Source: UBA940 sp045613745
GTDB taxonomy: Bacteria; Bacteroidota; Bacteroidia; Bacteroidales; Rikenellaceae
Reading direction: 5' to 3'
DNA length: 64,000 nt
NCBI GenBank assembly: GCA_045613745.1
Contig: JAZLBP010000012.1
Span: 1 to 64,000, forward strand
The notes beneath the pieces were generated by a model. The model searched no databases. It had not been told where the DNA came from and worked only from the letters and a program-made list of their open reading frames with translations. The translations under genes were made by a program, and so were the position numbers. The first letter of the stretch is position 1. The number at the start of each line of letters is the position of its first letter. This document shows, in pieces, positions 35,304-43,823 of the stretch.

Positions 35304-35359
35304 ATTTTTCCGCAAGGTTCAAATAAGACAAGAAATATAAACTCAAACAATAAATAGAT

Positions 35360-36211
35360 ATGCTCCGTATAGCAATTCAAACAAAAGGACGACTCAACGA
35401 AGACAGCACCGAGCTGCTGAGCGACGCAGGAGTCAAAATCAATAGTAGCAAACGTAAATTCCTCACACAGGCCGAGAACTTCCCCATCGAGATTCTCTAC
35501 CTGCGCGACGACGATATTCCCCAAACCGTAGCCTCGGGCCTTGCCGACATCGGTATCGTAGGTCTCAACGAGGTAGAGGAGAAGGGACTCAAAGTTGATA
35601 TTCTCCAAAAGCTTGGTTTCGGTGGTTGCCGCCTGTCACTGGCTCTGCCAAAAGACGAGCCCTACAACGGTCCTTCATTCTTGGCTGGCAAAACCATCGC
35701 AACTTCGTATCCCAACATTCTGCGCCGCTATATGAACGAGCATGGTGTTGATTGCAAGATTGCCGAGATTTCGGGTTCGGTTGAGATTGCTCCCGCAGCA
35801 GGTCTGGCCGATGCAATCTTCGACATCGTGTCGTCGGGCGGTACTTTGGTATCGAACGGTCTGGCCGAGGTTGAGAAGGTGCTCTTCTCGGAGGCTGTGC
35901 TGATTGGTACTCCCGATATGGATGCCGACAAGAAGGCTATTGTCGAGGAACTGATGTTCCGCTTTGAGTCGGTTATCGACAGCCGTGGCAAGAAATACAT
36001 CTTGATGAACATCCCCACCGACGCCGTAGATCAAGCCGTACAGATTATTCCCGCAATGCGCTCTCCGACCATTATGCCCCTGGCGCAAGAGGGTTGGTGT
36101 TCGATGCACTCGGTAGTCGAGGAGAAGGATATCTGGAACAAAATCAAGGCTCTGAAAGAGATTGGCGCCGAGGGTATCCTTGTGCTGTCGCTCGAAAAAA
36201 TGATACGATAA
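35360..36211 (+). CDS. hisG: ATP phosphoribosyltransferase, long form
   Basis: A 283-residue enzyme for the first step of histidine synthesis (ATP + PRPP). LRIAIQTKGRLNEDSTELL, the PRPP-binding-type EISGSVEIAPAAGLADAIFDIVSSGGTL and a C-terminal ACT-like regulatory domain (about 215-283) mark the long HisG form that acts without HisZ and is feedback-inhibited by histidine. The stop TAA overlaps the hisD start by one base (TAATG). Confidence 0.96.
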   Translation: MLRIAIQTKGRLNEDSTELLSDAGVKINSSKRKFLTQAENFPIEILYLRDDDIPQTVASGLADIGIVGLNEVEEKGLKVDILQKLGFGGCRLSLALPKDEPYNGPSFLAGKTIATSYPNILRRYMNEHGVDCKIAEISGSVEIAPAAGLADAIFDIVSSGGTLVSNGLAEVEKVLFSEAVLIGTPDMDADKKAIVEELMFRFESVIDSRGKKYILMNIPTDAVDQAVQIIPAMRSPTIMPLAQEGWCSMHSVVEEKDIWNKIKALKEIGAEGILVLSLEKMIR

Positions 36212-37494
36212 TGAAACTCTATATTAACCCAAACCGTAACGAATGGCCCGCTATTGCCTCGCGCCGCATTTCTAGCGACGATGCAGTGGAGAGCCGCGTG
36301 GTTGATATTCTCGCACGAGTTCGCAAGGGTGGCGACGCCGCTCTGCGCGAATTGGCAGCCGAGATTGACGGCTACACACCCGAAAGTTTCGAGGTGTCGG
36401 CCGCCGAGTTCGACGCAGCCGAAGCGAGAGTGTCGGCCGAAATGAAACAGGCCCTGACTGCCGCCGCCGAGAACATCCGCACGTTCCACTCGGCACAACG
36501 CTTCGAGCCTATCGAGGTTGAGACCTCGGCAGGCGTTCGTTGTATCCAACGCGCAGTACCCATCCAACGCGTAGGTCTTTATATCCCCGGTGGTAGCGCA
36601 CCGTTGTTCTCAACCGTGCTGATGTTGGCAATCCCCGCAAGTGTGGCAGGTTGTCCCAACATCGTAATGTGTACCCCCGCAGGTAAGGACGGCAAGGTTG
36701 CCGACGAGGTGTTGTATGCTGCGCGTATGTGCGGTGTGCAAACCGTCTATAAACTCGGAGGCGCACAAGCCATTGCCGCTATGGCCTATGGCACTGAGAG
36801 CGTCTGCAAGGTGGACAAAATCTTCGGCCCCGGCAACCGCTATGTAACCAAAGCCAAACAACACGTCAGCGTAGGCGACACCGCCATCGATATGCCCGCA
36901 GGCCCGTCGGAGGTGTTGGTTGTGGCCGATGACAATGCCAACCCGTCGTTTGCAGCAGCTGATATTCTGTCGCAAGCCGAGCACGGTCCCGATAGCCAAG
37001 CCATCTTGGTGTGTGCAAGCGAGGACTTTGCCCAAAAGGTGGCGAGCGAGGTGCAACGTCAGTTAGCTCTGCTGCCCCGCGAGGCCATTGCTGTTAAAGC
37101 ACTCGACAACAGCCGCACCGTAGTATTGGAGAACCACGACGAGCAAATCGAGTTTATCAACCTGTATGCCCCCGAGCACCTTATCATTTTGTGCGAGGAG
37201 CCTTGGAGTATTGCCAATCGCATCACCGCCGCAGGAAGTGTGTTTGTGGGTGCTTACTCGCCCGAAAGCGCAGGCGACTACGCCTCGGGAACAAACCACA
37301 CTCTGCCCACATCGGGCTGGGCTACGGCTTACAGCGGTGTGAACCTGGATAGCTATATGCGCAAAATCACATATCAAGAGTTGTCGCGCGAGGGTCTTAT
37401 GAGCCTTGCAGGTACCATCGTCACAATGGCCGAGGGCGAAGGCTTGGATGCACACGCCGCCGCCGTCAAGGTCAGAGTAGGAAAGGAGATTTAA
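36211..37494 (+). CDS. hisD: Histidinol dehydrogenase
   Basis: A 427-residue enzyme oxidising histidinol to histidine in two NAD+-dependent steps. Family motifs include RVGLYIPGGSAPLFSTVLMLAIPA, KIFGPGNRYVTKAK, DMPAGPSEVLVVAD, ILSQAEHGPDSQAI and PESAGDYASGTNHTLPT, which hold the Zn ligands and catalytic Glu/His. The start at 36211 overlaps the hisG stop; upstream ATGs lie within hisG. hisC begins 4 bases after its stop. Confidence 0.97.
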   Translation: MKLYINPNRNEWPAIASRRISSDDAVESRVVDILARVRKGGDAALRELAAEIDGYTPESFEVSAAEFDAAEARVSAEMKQALTAAAENIRTFHSAQRFEPIEVETSAGVRCIQRAVPIQRVGLYIPGGSAPLFSTVLMLAIPASVAGCPNIVMCTPAGKDGKVADEVLYAARMCGVQTVYKLGGAQAIAAMAYGTESVCKVDKIFGPGNRYVTKAKQHVSVGDTAIDMPAGPSEVLVVADDNANPSFAAADILSQAEHGPDSQAILVCASEDFAQKVASEVQRQLALLPREAIAVKALDNSRTVVLENHDEQIEFINLYAPEHLIILCEEPWSIANRITAAGSVFVGAYSPESAGDYASGTNHTLPTSGWATAYSGVNLDSYMRKITYQELSREGLMSLAGTIVTMAEGEGLDAHAAAVKVRVGKEI

Positions 37495-37498
37495 GCAA

Positions 37499-38548
37499 AT
37501 GATACTAGACCCGACTACATTGTTTCGTGCCAACATTGCGGCACTGACACCATATTCGACCGCAAGGGATGAGTTCGAGGGTAATCTGGGCGTATTTTTG
37601 GACGCCAACGAAAACCCCAACGAGAACGGCTACAACCGCTATCCCGATCCGCGTCAAACCGAACTCAAAAAGAAACTTTCGAATATCAAAGGCATTGCTC
37701 CCGAACAAATCTTTACGGGCAACGGTAGCGACGAGGCCATTGACCTGTGCTATCGCGTGTTCTGCCGCCCGGGAGTTGATAATGTTGTTGCCATCGCTCC
37801 GAGCTACGGTATGTACACTGTGTCGGCGGCTATCAACGACATCGAGGTGCGCGAGGTGTTACTGAACGAGGATTTCTCGCTGCCCACCGACCGCCTGCTG
37901 GCTGCCGCTGATACCAATACCAAGTTGATGTTCATCTGCTCGCCCAACAACCCTACCGCAAACTCGTTTGACCGCGCCGAAATCGTGCGCCTTATCGAGT
38001 CGTTCGAGGGTATCGTGGTGCAGGACGAGGCCTACATCGACTTTGCCGAACAACCCGGATTCCTCAGCGACCTCGACAAATATCCCAACCTGATTGTACT
38101 GCAAACGCTGTCGAAAGCGTGGGGTATGGCAGGTTTGCGTTTTGGTTTGGCCTTTGCCGACCGTCGCATCATCTCGATGTTCAACCGCGTTAAATATCCC
38201 TACAACATCAATGTGGCAGCAACCCGTTTGGTGGGCGAACTGCTCAACTGCGACATTACTGAGCAGGTAGAGGAGATTAAGGCCGAGAGAGCTCGCTTTG
38301 TGGAGTTTGCAAAAACGCTAAGCTGCATTTCGGAGGTCTATCCGAGCGATGCCAACTTTGTGTTGGTGCGCACCGACGACGCCAATGCTATGTACGATGC
38401 GCTGTTGGAGGATGGAATCATCGTTCGCAATCGCACCCGTATGCCTCTGTGCGAGGGGTGCCTGCGCATCACCATCGGCACCCGCACCGAGAATACCAAA
38501 CTTATCGAATCACTTGCTAAATACGACGCACAATGGCAACAAAAGTAA
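37499..38548 (+). CDS. hisC: Histidinol-phosphate aminotransferase
   Basis: A 349-residue fold-type I PLP enzyme. It has LDANENPNENGYNRYPDP, FTGNGSDEAIDL, FICSPNNPTAN, the Asp in VVQDEAYIDF and the PLP lysine in LQTLSKAWGMAGLRFG. The end overlaps the hisB start by 16 bases. Confidence 0.96.
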   Translation: MILDPTTLFRANIAALTPYSTARDEFEGNLGVFLDANENPNENGYNRYPDPRQTELKKKLSNIKGIAPEQIFTGNGSDEAIDLCYRVFCRPGVDNVVAIAPSYGMYTVSAAINDIEVREVLLNEDFSLPTDRLLAAADTNTKLMFICSPNNPTANSFDRAEIVRLIESFEGIVVQDEAYIDFAEQPGFLSDLDKYPNLIVLQTLSKAWGMAGLRFGLAFADRRIISMFNRVKYPYNINVAATRLVGELLNCDITEQVEEIKAERARFVEFAKTLSCISEVYPSDANFVLVRTDDANAMYDALLEDGIIVRNRTRMPLCEGCLRITIGTRTENTKLIESLAKYDAQWQQK

Positions 38549-39663
38549 TATTCATCGACCGCGACGGTACCATCATCGTCGAGCCGCCCGTAACCGAGCA
38601 GGTCAATACGTTGGATGAGATGCAGTTTTTGCCTCACGCCATTTCGGCTCTGCGCAACATTGCAACTCTCGACTACGAACTTGTGATTGCCACCAACCAA
38701 GACGGTCTTGGCACCGAGGTTTACCCCCAAGAGCGCTTCGACACCGTTCAAGCCAAGATGTTGGAGGTGCTATCGGGCGAGGACGTAACTTTTGACGATG
38801 TGCTTATCGACAAGAGTTTCCCTCACGAGGGACTTGACACTCGCAAACCCGGCATTGGAATGTTTGGCAAGTATCTGAATAATCCCGAATACGACTTGGC
38901 GGGCAGCTACGTTATTGGCGACCGCCTGACCGACATTATCTTGGCCAAGAACCTCGGCGCAAAGGGTATCCTTATCTGCGAAAAGCAGAAGGGCGAGGCT
39001 ATGTTGGCCGAGGCTGGTCTGACCGACGCGTGTGTGCTGATTGCCGAGGATTGGTGGGAGATTGCCGAAGAGGTTCGCCGCAGCGAACGCCGCGCAACCA
39101 TCAGCCGCAACACTCGCGAAACCCAAATCTCGATTACCGTTGATTTGGATGGCAAGGGCGAGAGCAGCATTGACACAGGACTTAAATTCTTCGACCATAT
39201 GTTGGACCAAATCGCTCACCACGGAGGTGTTGCTTTGAGGGTGAAAGCTACGGGCGACCTCGAAGTGGACGAACACCACACTATGGAGGACGTAGGTATC
39301 GCACTAGGCGAGGCTCTGCGCGTTGCTTTGGGTAATAAACGCGGAATTGAGCGCTACGGCTTTGCACTGCCTATGGACGAGTGCGATGCGCTTGTTACTC
39401 TCGACTTGGGTGGCCGCATTGACTTCGGTTGGAAAGTGGAGTTCACACGCGAATATGTAGGCGACACACCCACCGAGATGTTCAAGCATTTCTTTGGCTC
39501 GCTGTGCGCCGCTATGCAGGCAAACCTTCACATCGAGGCACGAGGCGAGAACAACCACCACCTGGCCGAGGCTGTGTTTAAGGCATTTGCACGCGCACTG
39601 AAAGCAGCTGTGCGCCGCGATGTATTTAGTTTCACATTACCATCAAGCAAAGGAGTGTTATGA
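38533..39663 (+). CDS. hisB: Bifunctional histidinol-phosphatase/imidazoleglycerol-phosphate dehydratase
   Basis: A 376-residue fusion. The N-terminal HAD phosphatase (about 1-165) has FIDRDGTIIVEP, the Ser/Thr motif VIATNQDG and GDRLTDI. The C-terminal IGPD domain (about 185-376) has DTGLKFFDHMLDQIAHHGG, DEHHTMEDVGIALGEAL and the final KAFARALKAAVRRD with its Mn-binding His residues. The loop corresponding to the Zn-binding Cys/His loop of the enterobacterial enzyme reads DKSFPHEGLDTRKP and has no cysteine. Overlaps hisC by 16 and hisH by 4 bases. Confidence 0.96.
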   Translation: MATKVIFIDRDGTIIVEPPVTEQVNTLDEMQFLPHAISALRNIATLDYELVIATNQDGLGTEVYPQERFDTVQAKMLEVLSGEDVTFDDVLIDKSFPHEGLDTRKPGIGMFGKYLNNPEYDLAGSYVIGDRLTDIILAKNLGAKGILICEKQKGEAMLAEAGLTDACVLIAEDWWEIAEEVRRSERRATISRNTRETQISITVDLDGKGESSIDTGLKFFDHMLDQIAHHGGVALRVKATGDLEVDEHHTMEDVGIALGEALRVALGNKRGIERYGFALPMDECDALVTLDLGGRIDFGWKVEFTREYVGDTPTEMFKHFFGSLCAAMQANLHIEARGENNHHLAEAVFKAFARALKAAVRRDVFSFTLPSSKGVL

Positions 39664-40250
39664 TAGCAATTGTGGATTATAATACGGGCAACCTTCGCTC
39701 GGTAATCAATGCTGTGCATCGTGCTGGTGCAGAGTATATCGTTACGGCCGACCGCAAGATTATCGAGAGTGCCGACCGAGTGCTGCTGCCCGGAGTGGGC
39801 GAGGCGTCGAGCGCAATGGCTAACCTTCGCGCTACGGGATTGGACGAGGTTATTCCTCAATTAACCGCCCCCGTGCTGGGTATCTGCATCGGTATGCAAC
39901 TGATGTGCGCAGGTAGCGAGGAGGGCAATGTTCGCACACTTGGAATCTTCCCCACCGAGGTGCGCCGCTTCATTGCCGACAAAGAGGCAGGAATCAAAGT
40001 ACCCCATATGGGCTGGAACACCATCACCGATTTGCAAACACCACTGTTTGCAGGTCTTGACGAGGGCGCGTGGGTTTACTACGTTCACTCGTTTGCTCCC
40101 GACTTGTGCGATTGCACCATTGCACGCACCGAGTATGGCAAGGTGTTCAGCGGAGCTCTCAGCCGCGACAACTTTTTCGGCACCCAATTCCACCCCGAGA
40201 AGAGTGGTGCTGTGGGCGCTCAAATCATCAAAAACTTTATGACCCTATGA
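39660..40250 (+). CDS. hisH: Imidazole glycerol phosphate synthase, glutamine amidotransferase subunit
   Basis: A 196-residue class I glutamine amidotransferase. The nucleophile elbow is LGICIGMQLM (Cys near residue 80); the catalytic His and Glu lie in FGTQFHPEKSG. DYNTGNLRSV marks the N-terminus. It supplies ammonia to HisF. Overlaps with hisB (4 bases) and hisA (4 bases) indicate translational coupling. Confidence 0.97.
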   Translation: MIAIVDYNTGNLRSVINAVHRAGAEYIVTADRKIIESADRVLLPGVGEASSAMANLRATGLDEVIPQLTAPVLGICIGMQLMCAGSEEGNVRTLGIFPTEVRRFIADKEAGIKVPHMGWNTITDLQTPLFAGLDEGAWVYYVHSFAPDLCDCTIARTEYGKVFSGALSRDNFFGTQFHPEKSGAVGAQIIKNFMTL

Positions 40251-40975
40251 TAGAAATCATACCCGCAATAGATATTATCGGTGGCAAGTGCGTGCGCCTC
40301 ACACAGGGCGATTACGACCGCCTGACCACCTATGGCGACGACCCCGCTGAGATTGCACGCGGCTACGAGGCCATCGGTGTTCGACGTCTGCACGTTGTGG
40401 ACTTGGACGGCGCCAAAGCCTCGGCACCCTGCAACTTGGAGGTGTTGGAACGCATCTGCCGCACCACAAAACTCGACGTAGAGTGGGGTGGTGGTATCAA
40501 AAGCGAGGAGTCGCTGGCGGCAGTTCTGTCGGCAGGTGCCAATCGCGCAATCTGCGGCAGTGTGGCTGTGTCAAATCCCGAACTTATGGATGCGTGGATT
40601 GAGCGCTACGGTGCCGAACACATCATCCTCGGTGTGGACATCCGCGACGGCAAGGTAGCAACCCACGGCTGGCTCAAAGAGTCAGAGATAGGAGCAAGCG
40701 AAATCATCGAGCGTTTCCGTCCACAAGGACTCTCGCAAGTAATCTGCACCGACATCTCGAAAGACGGAATGTTGGGTGGCCCTACCTTTGAGTTGTACGA
40801 GCGTCTGCAAGCCGAGTTCCCCGAGGTGGAGATTACCGTCAGCGGCGGTATCGGCTCGATGGATGACATTCGCCGACTCAACGATATGGGATTGCGCAGT
40901 GTGATTGTAGGCAAAGCCATATATGAGGGACGCATAACTATGGAGGAGTTGAAAGAATGGTTGCAAAACGCATAA
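40247..40975 (+). CDS. hisA: ProFAR isomerase
   Basis: A 242-residue TIM barrel. PAIDIIGGKCVRLTQGDY, DLDGAKAS (catalytic Asp), GGGIKSEES and TDISKDGMLGGP (catalytic Asp) are HisA motifs. The ATG at 40247 overlaps the hisH stop (ATGA); longer upstream frames lie within hisH. It overlaps hisF by 19 bases. Confidence 0.97.
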   Translation: MIEIIPAIDIIGGKCVRLTQGDYDRLTTYGDDPAEIARGYEAIGVRRLHVVDLDGAKASAPCNLEVLERICRTTKLDVEWGGGIKSEESLAAVLSAGANRAICGSVAVSNPELMDAWIERYGAEHIILGVDIRDGKVATHGWLKESEIGASEIIERFRPQGLSQVICTDISKDGMLGGPTFELYERLQAEFPEVEITVSGGIGSMDDIRRLNDMGLRSVIVGKAIYEGRITMEELKEWLQNA

Positions 40976-41712
40976 TTCCGTGCTTGGACGTCAAGGACGG
41001 ACGCACAGTCAAGGGAATCAACTTCGTGGGCCTGCAAGATGTGGGCGACGCCGTTGAACTCGGCAAACGATATGCCGAGCAAGGCGCCGACGAGTTGGTA
41101 TATCTCGACATCACAGCTACCCACGAGGGTCGCGGAACATTCACTAAATTGGTGGAGCGCATCTCGGCCGAGATTGACATTCCTTTCACCGTAGGTGGCG
41201 GTATCGGCTCGTTGGAAGACGCCGCACGACTGCTTGACGCAGGTGCCGACAAAATCTCTATCAACTCAGCAGCCATCCGCAACCCCGAACTCATCGACTC
41301 GCTGGCAGCAAAATACGGCAGCCAATTCGTAGTTGTGGCTATCGACGCCAAGCAGATTGACGGCCGATGGGTGGCAACAACTCACGGTGGACGCAAACCC
41401 ACCGACCGCGAGTTGTTTGAGTGGGCACGCGAGGCACAAGAGAGGGGCGCAGGCGAGATTCTGTTCACCTCGATGGACCACGACGGTACAAAGGCAGGCT
41501 ATCCTTGCGAAACGTTTGCCCGTATGGCCGACATCCTTTCGATTCCCATCATCGCGTCGGGTGGCGCAGGCTCGGTCGAGGACATCGCCGAGGTACTGAC
41601 CGCAGGACGCGCCGACGCAGCTTTGGCTGCAAGCATATTCCACTACGGCCAAATCGGAGTGGGCGAACTTAAAGAGCAATTAAAACTTAAAAACATAAAC
41701 GTAAGAGTATGA
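40957..41712 (+). CDS. hisF: Imidazole glycerol phosphate synthase, cyclase subunit
   Basis: A 251-residue TIM barrel. KRIIPCLDVKDGRTVKG has the catalytic Asp near residue 11; LVYLDITATHEGR, VGGGIGSLEDA and FTSMDHDGTKAGY (second catalytic Asp) follow. Together with HisH it makes IGP and AICAR. Start overlaps hisA; end overlaps hisIE by 4 bases. Confidence 0.97.
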   Translation: MVAKRIIPCLDVKDGRTVKGINFVGLQDVGDAVELGKRYAEQGADELVYLDITATHEGRGTFTKLVERISAEIDIPFTVGGGIGSLEDAARLLDAGADKISINSAAIRNPELIDSLAAKYGSQFVVVAIDAKQIDGRWVATTHGGRKPTDRELFEWAREAQERGAGEILFTSMDHDGTKAGYPCETFARMADILSIPIIASGGAGSVEDIAEVLTAGRADAALAASIFHYGQIGVGELKEQLKLKNINVRV

Positions 41713-42308
41713 AATTCGCAGATTTCAACACAACAAAAAATTCTGACGGTATGATCTGTGCCGTCATTCAAGACGCCGACACACTCAAAGTGCTGATGGT
41801 TGGCTATATGAACGAGGAGGCTTACAACAAAACCGTTGAGACTGGTCTTGTAACCTTTTACAGCCGCACCCGCAACACACTGTGGACCAAAGGTGAGAAC
41901 AGCGGCAACACCCTGACCGTACGCGAGATGTTGGTAGATTGCGACGCCGACACTCTGCTCATCAAGGCTACCCCCGCAGGCCCCACCTGCCACCGCGGCA
42001 CCACAAGCTGTTTTGACACTGTCGACAGCGAGGGCTTCATCCGCCACCTGCAAAGTGTAATCCAAGGCCGCCACGCCGAGATGCCCGAGGGTTCGTACAC
42101 CACCAAGCTGTTTACCAAAGGTGTCAACAAGATTGCACAAAAGGTAGGCGAGGAGGCTGTCGAGACTGTTATCGAGGCTACCACCGGCAACCGCGACCGC
42201 TACATCTACGAGGTTTCGGATTTGATTTACCACCTGTTGGTGCTCAACGAGCAAATGGGCGTAACTCTCCACGACTTGGAGGAGGAGCTGGTTAAACGCC
42301 ACAAATAG
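41709..42308 (+). CDS. hisI: Bifunctional phosphoribosyl-AMP cyclohydrolase/phosphoribosyl-ATP diphosphatase
   Basis: A 199-residue HisIE fusion. The HisI half (about 1-110) has VLMVGYMNEEAYNKT, FYSRTRNTLWTKGENSGN and the metal-binding DCDADTLLIK and GPTCHRGTTSCF. The HisE half (about 111-199) has KVGEEAVETVIEA and DLIYHLLVLN. It carries out steps 2 and 3 of the pathway, so the operon encodes all ten steps. Last gene; a hairpin follows. Confidence 0.96.
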   Translation: MKFADFNTTKNSDGMICAVIQDADTLKVLMVGYMNEEAYNKTVETGLVTFYSRTRNTLWTKGENSGNTLTVREMLVDCDADTLLIKATPAGPTCHRGTTSCFDTVDSEGFIRHLQSVIQGRHAEMPEGSYTTKLFTKGVNKIAQKVGEEAVETVIEATTGNRDRYIYEVSDLIYHLLVLNEQMGVTLHDLEEELVKRHK

Positions 42309-42333
42309 AGGTGCGCTACGCATAACTCACAAG

Positions 42334-42378
42334 CAAAGGCTGCCGACCCATCACGGGAAGACAGCCTTTGTTGTTTGA
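42334..42378 (+). terminator. Probable terminator of the his operon
   Basis: CAAAGGCTG/CAGCCTTTG form a perfect 9-bp stem with a 19-base loop; the following TTGTTTG is only moderately T-rich. Confidence 0.6.
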
Positions 42379-42416
42379 GCAGATGTCTGCTCTCAATTCA
42401 ACTAATCCATTCACTA

Positions 42417-42881
42417 CTATTTAACGGTATCTTTTTTGAGCAAAATGCTGTTGATGTGATGGCGCAACTGATCGGAGTTCATCGCCCCTCGAAAAATCTC
42501 GGGATTACCACGTAAGGGGATGAACATCAGAGTCGGAATCGAACGCACGTCAAAATCCGCAGCCAACTCCTGCTCGCGGTCAACATCCACTTTACAAACC
42601 TCAATTTGCCCCTTGTACTCGGCCGCAATCTGTTCGAGCACAGGTGCAAGCGCGCGACACGGCCCGCACCATTTGGCATAGAAATCCACTATTGTAGGCT
42701 TTGTGCCCAGAAACTTCCACTCCGACGACGAGCCTTCGTAATCGGCAATATAACGCAGGAAGTCTGCCTTTGTGATGTGTTTTGTGTGTCCCATTGTTGT
42801 GTTGTTTTTTTGCATAGTCCCGCAACCCACAGCCACCAAGCCAAGCATTGCAGCAACCAGCACTCCTAAAAATTGTTTCAT
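42417..42881 (-). CDS. Lipid-anchored thioredoxin
   Basis: A 154-residue protein. The start MKQFLGVLVAAMLGLVAVGC gives a lipoprotein signal with Cys20; upstream in-frame ATGs add only Cys-rich, low-complexity sequence. The thioredoxin domain (about 55-150) has FYAKWCGPCRALAPV (redox Cys72 and Cys75), KVDVDREQELAADFDVRSIPT with cis-Pro, and a C-terminal helix. It probably reduces disulfides in the periplasm. Orientation is opposite to the his operon. Confidence 0.88.
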   Translation of the reverse strand: MKQFLGVLVAAMLGLVAVGCGTMQKNNTTMGHTKHITKADFLRYIADYEGSSSEWKFLGTKPTIVDFYAKWCGPCRALAPVLEQIAAEYKGQIEVCKVDVDREQELAADFDVRSIPTLMFIPLRGNPEIFRGAMNSDQLRHHINSILLKKDTVK

Positions 42882-43009
42882 ATCGCAAACCGCGTTGTGC
42901 GCGACCACACCACACATCTGCACAAACCGCGCCACAACCATATTCAAAACACAAAAAAAAGCGAAAAGCACAGTGTGTGACTTTCCGCCACAAGCAGGGT
43001 TCTCACCCC

Positions 43010-43050
43010 GCAAAAAAAAACAAAAAGAGGAAAACCTTTCGGCTTTCCTC
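43010..43050 (-). terminator. Terminator of tRNA-Lys
   Basis: On the minus strand GAGGAAA and TTTCCTC form a stem followed by a long T-rich run. It lies directly past the CCA end. Confidence 0.8.
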
Positions 43051-43056
43051 CCTTGG

Positions 43057-43129
43057 TGCTTCCTCAGGGGCTCGAACCCTGGACCCCAACATTAAGAGTG
43101 TCGTGCTCTACCAGCTGAGCTAAAGAAGC
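43057..43129 (-). tRNA. tRNA-Lys (anticodon CUU)
   Basis: Minus-strand cloverleaf: acceptor GCTTCTT/AGGAAGC (one G-U), D-arm TAGCTCAGCTGGTAGAGCA, anticodon stem CGACA/TGTTG with loop CTCTTAA (anticodon CTT), T-arm GGTTCGAGCCC. Discriminator A at 43057, encoded CCA at 43054-43056. Confidence 0.93.
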
Positions 43130-43146
43130 ATCGCTTTTTGATGGCA

Positions 43147-43177
43147 CAAAAGTATAAACTTTTTTTCGTACTGCAAA
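43147..43177 (-). promoter_or_regulatory. Promoter of tRNA-Lys
   Basis: TACTTTTG (43147-43154) and TTTG (43174-43177) with exact N19 spacing on the minus strand. Confidence 0.8.
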
Positions 43178-43236
43178 ATTTTCGCCCGTTTTTTTGGTTT
43201 TTTTTTGGTGTGCCACAAATTGGCCATAAAATTCAC

Positions 43237-43244
43237 TACCTTTG
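43237..43244 (+). promoter_or_regulatory. -7 element of the YfcE-like gene
   Basis: TACCTTTG, only 8 bases before the ATG at 43253, so the transcript would have almost no leader. Confidence 0.6.
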
Positions 43245-43252
43245 TTTCTGCT

Positions 43253-43768
43253 ATGAAAAGAATCGGACTTATATCGGATACACACGGGGTGTGGGACGAT
43301 GCGTTGCGCGGTTTTCTGGATGGCGTGGATGAGATTTGGCACGCAGGAGATTTCGGGAACCTCGAAACGTATCAGGCCATCGCTTCGTTCAAGCCGTTGC
43401 GAGCTGTGTATGGTAACATCGATGGCGCAGAGCTACGCGGACGCATCAAACCTCTGACAAAGTTCACCTGCGAGGGTAAACGAGTGATGATGACCCACAT
43501 TGGTGGCTATCCCGGTCGATACGACGCAAAGGTTGCGCCGATGCTCTCTTGTGAGAAACCCGACATTTTCATCGCAGGACACTCACATATTTTGCGCGTA
43601 ATGTACGACAAACGCCACGACCTGCTGTATATGAATCCGGGCGCGGCAGGACTCTATGGTTTCCATAACGTTAGGACTGCACTGCGTTTCGAGATTGATG
43701 GTACCGAGGTGCGCAAGATGGAACTTGGCGAGTGGCCAAAATCAACTTTCCAACAAAAATTAAAGTAA
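43253..43768 (+). CDS. YfcE/MJ0936-type metallophosphoesterase
   Basis: A 171-residue calcineurin-like phosphodiesterase. Metal-binding motifs in order: ISDTHG, HAGDF, YGNIDG, MMTHIGGYPG and AGHSHILR. Enzymes of this family hydrolyse phosphodiesters with Mn2+; the physiological substrate is unknown. The start at 43253 fits the motif-bearing N-terminus and the promoter; an upstream in-frame ATG is before the -7 element. Confidence 0.88.
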   Translation: MKRIGLISDTHGVWDDALRGFLDGVDEIWHAGDFGNLETYQAIASFKPLRAVYGNIDGAELRGRIKPLTKFTCEGKRVMMTHIGGYPGRYDAKVAPMLSCEKPDIFIAGHSHILRVMYDKRHDLLYMNPGAAGLYGFHNVRTALRFEIDGTEVRKMELGEWPKSTFQQKLK

Positions 43769-43790
43769 TATCAGACATTCCGAGTGCGTT

Positions 43791-43823
43791 ATAGTGTCGA
43801 ACTTAAACGAAAACTGACACTAT
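43791..43823 (+). repeat. 8-bp inverted repeat covering the Clp-ATPase start codon
   Basis: ATAGTGTC (43791-43798) and GACACTAT (43816-43823) are perfect inverted repeats with a 17-base spacer. The right arm ends within the ATG at 43822. It may be a translation-affecting hairpin or an operator. Confidence 0.45.
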
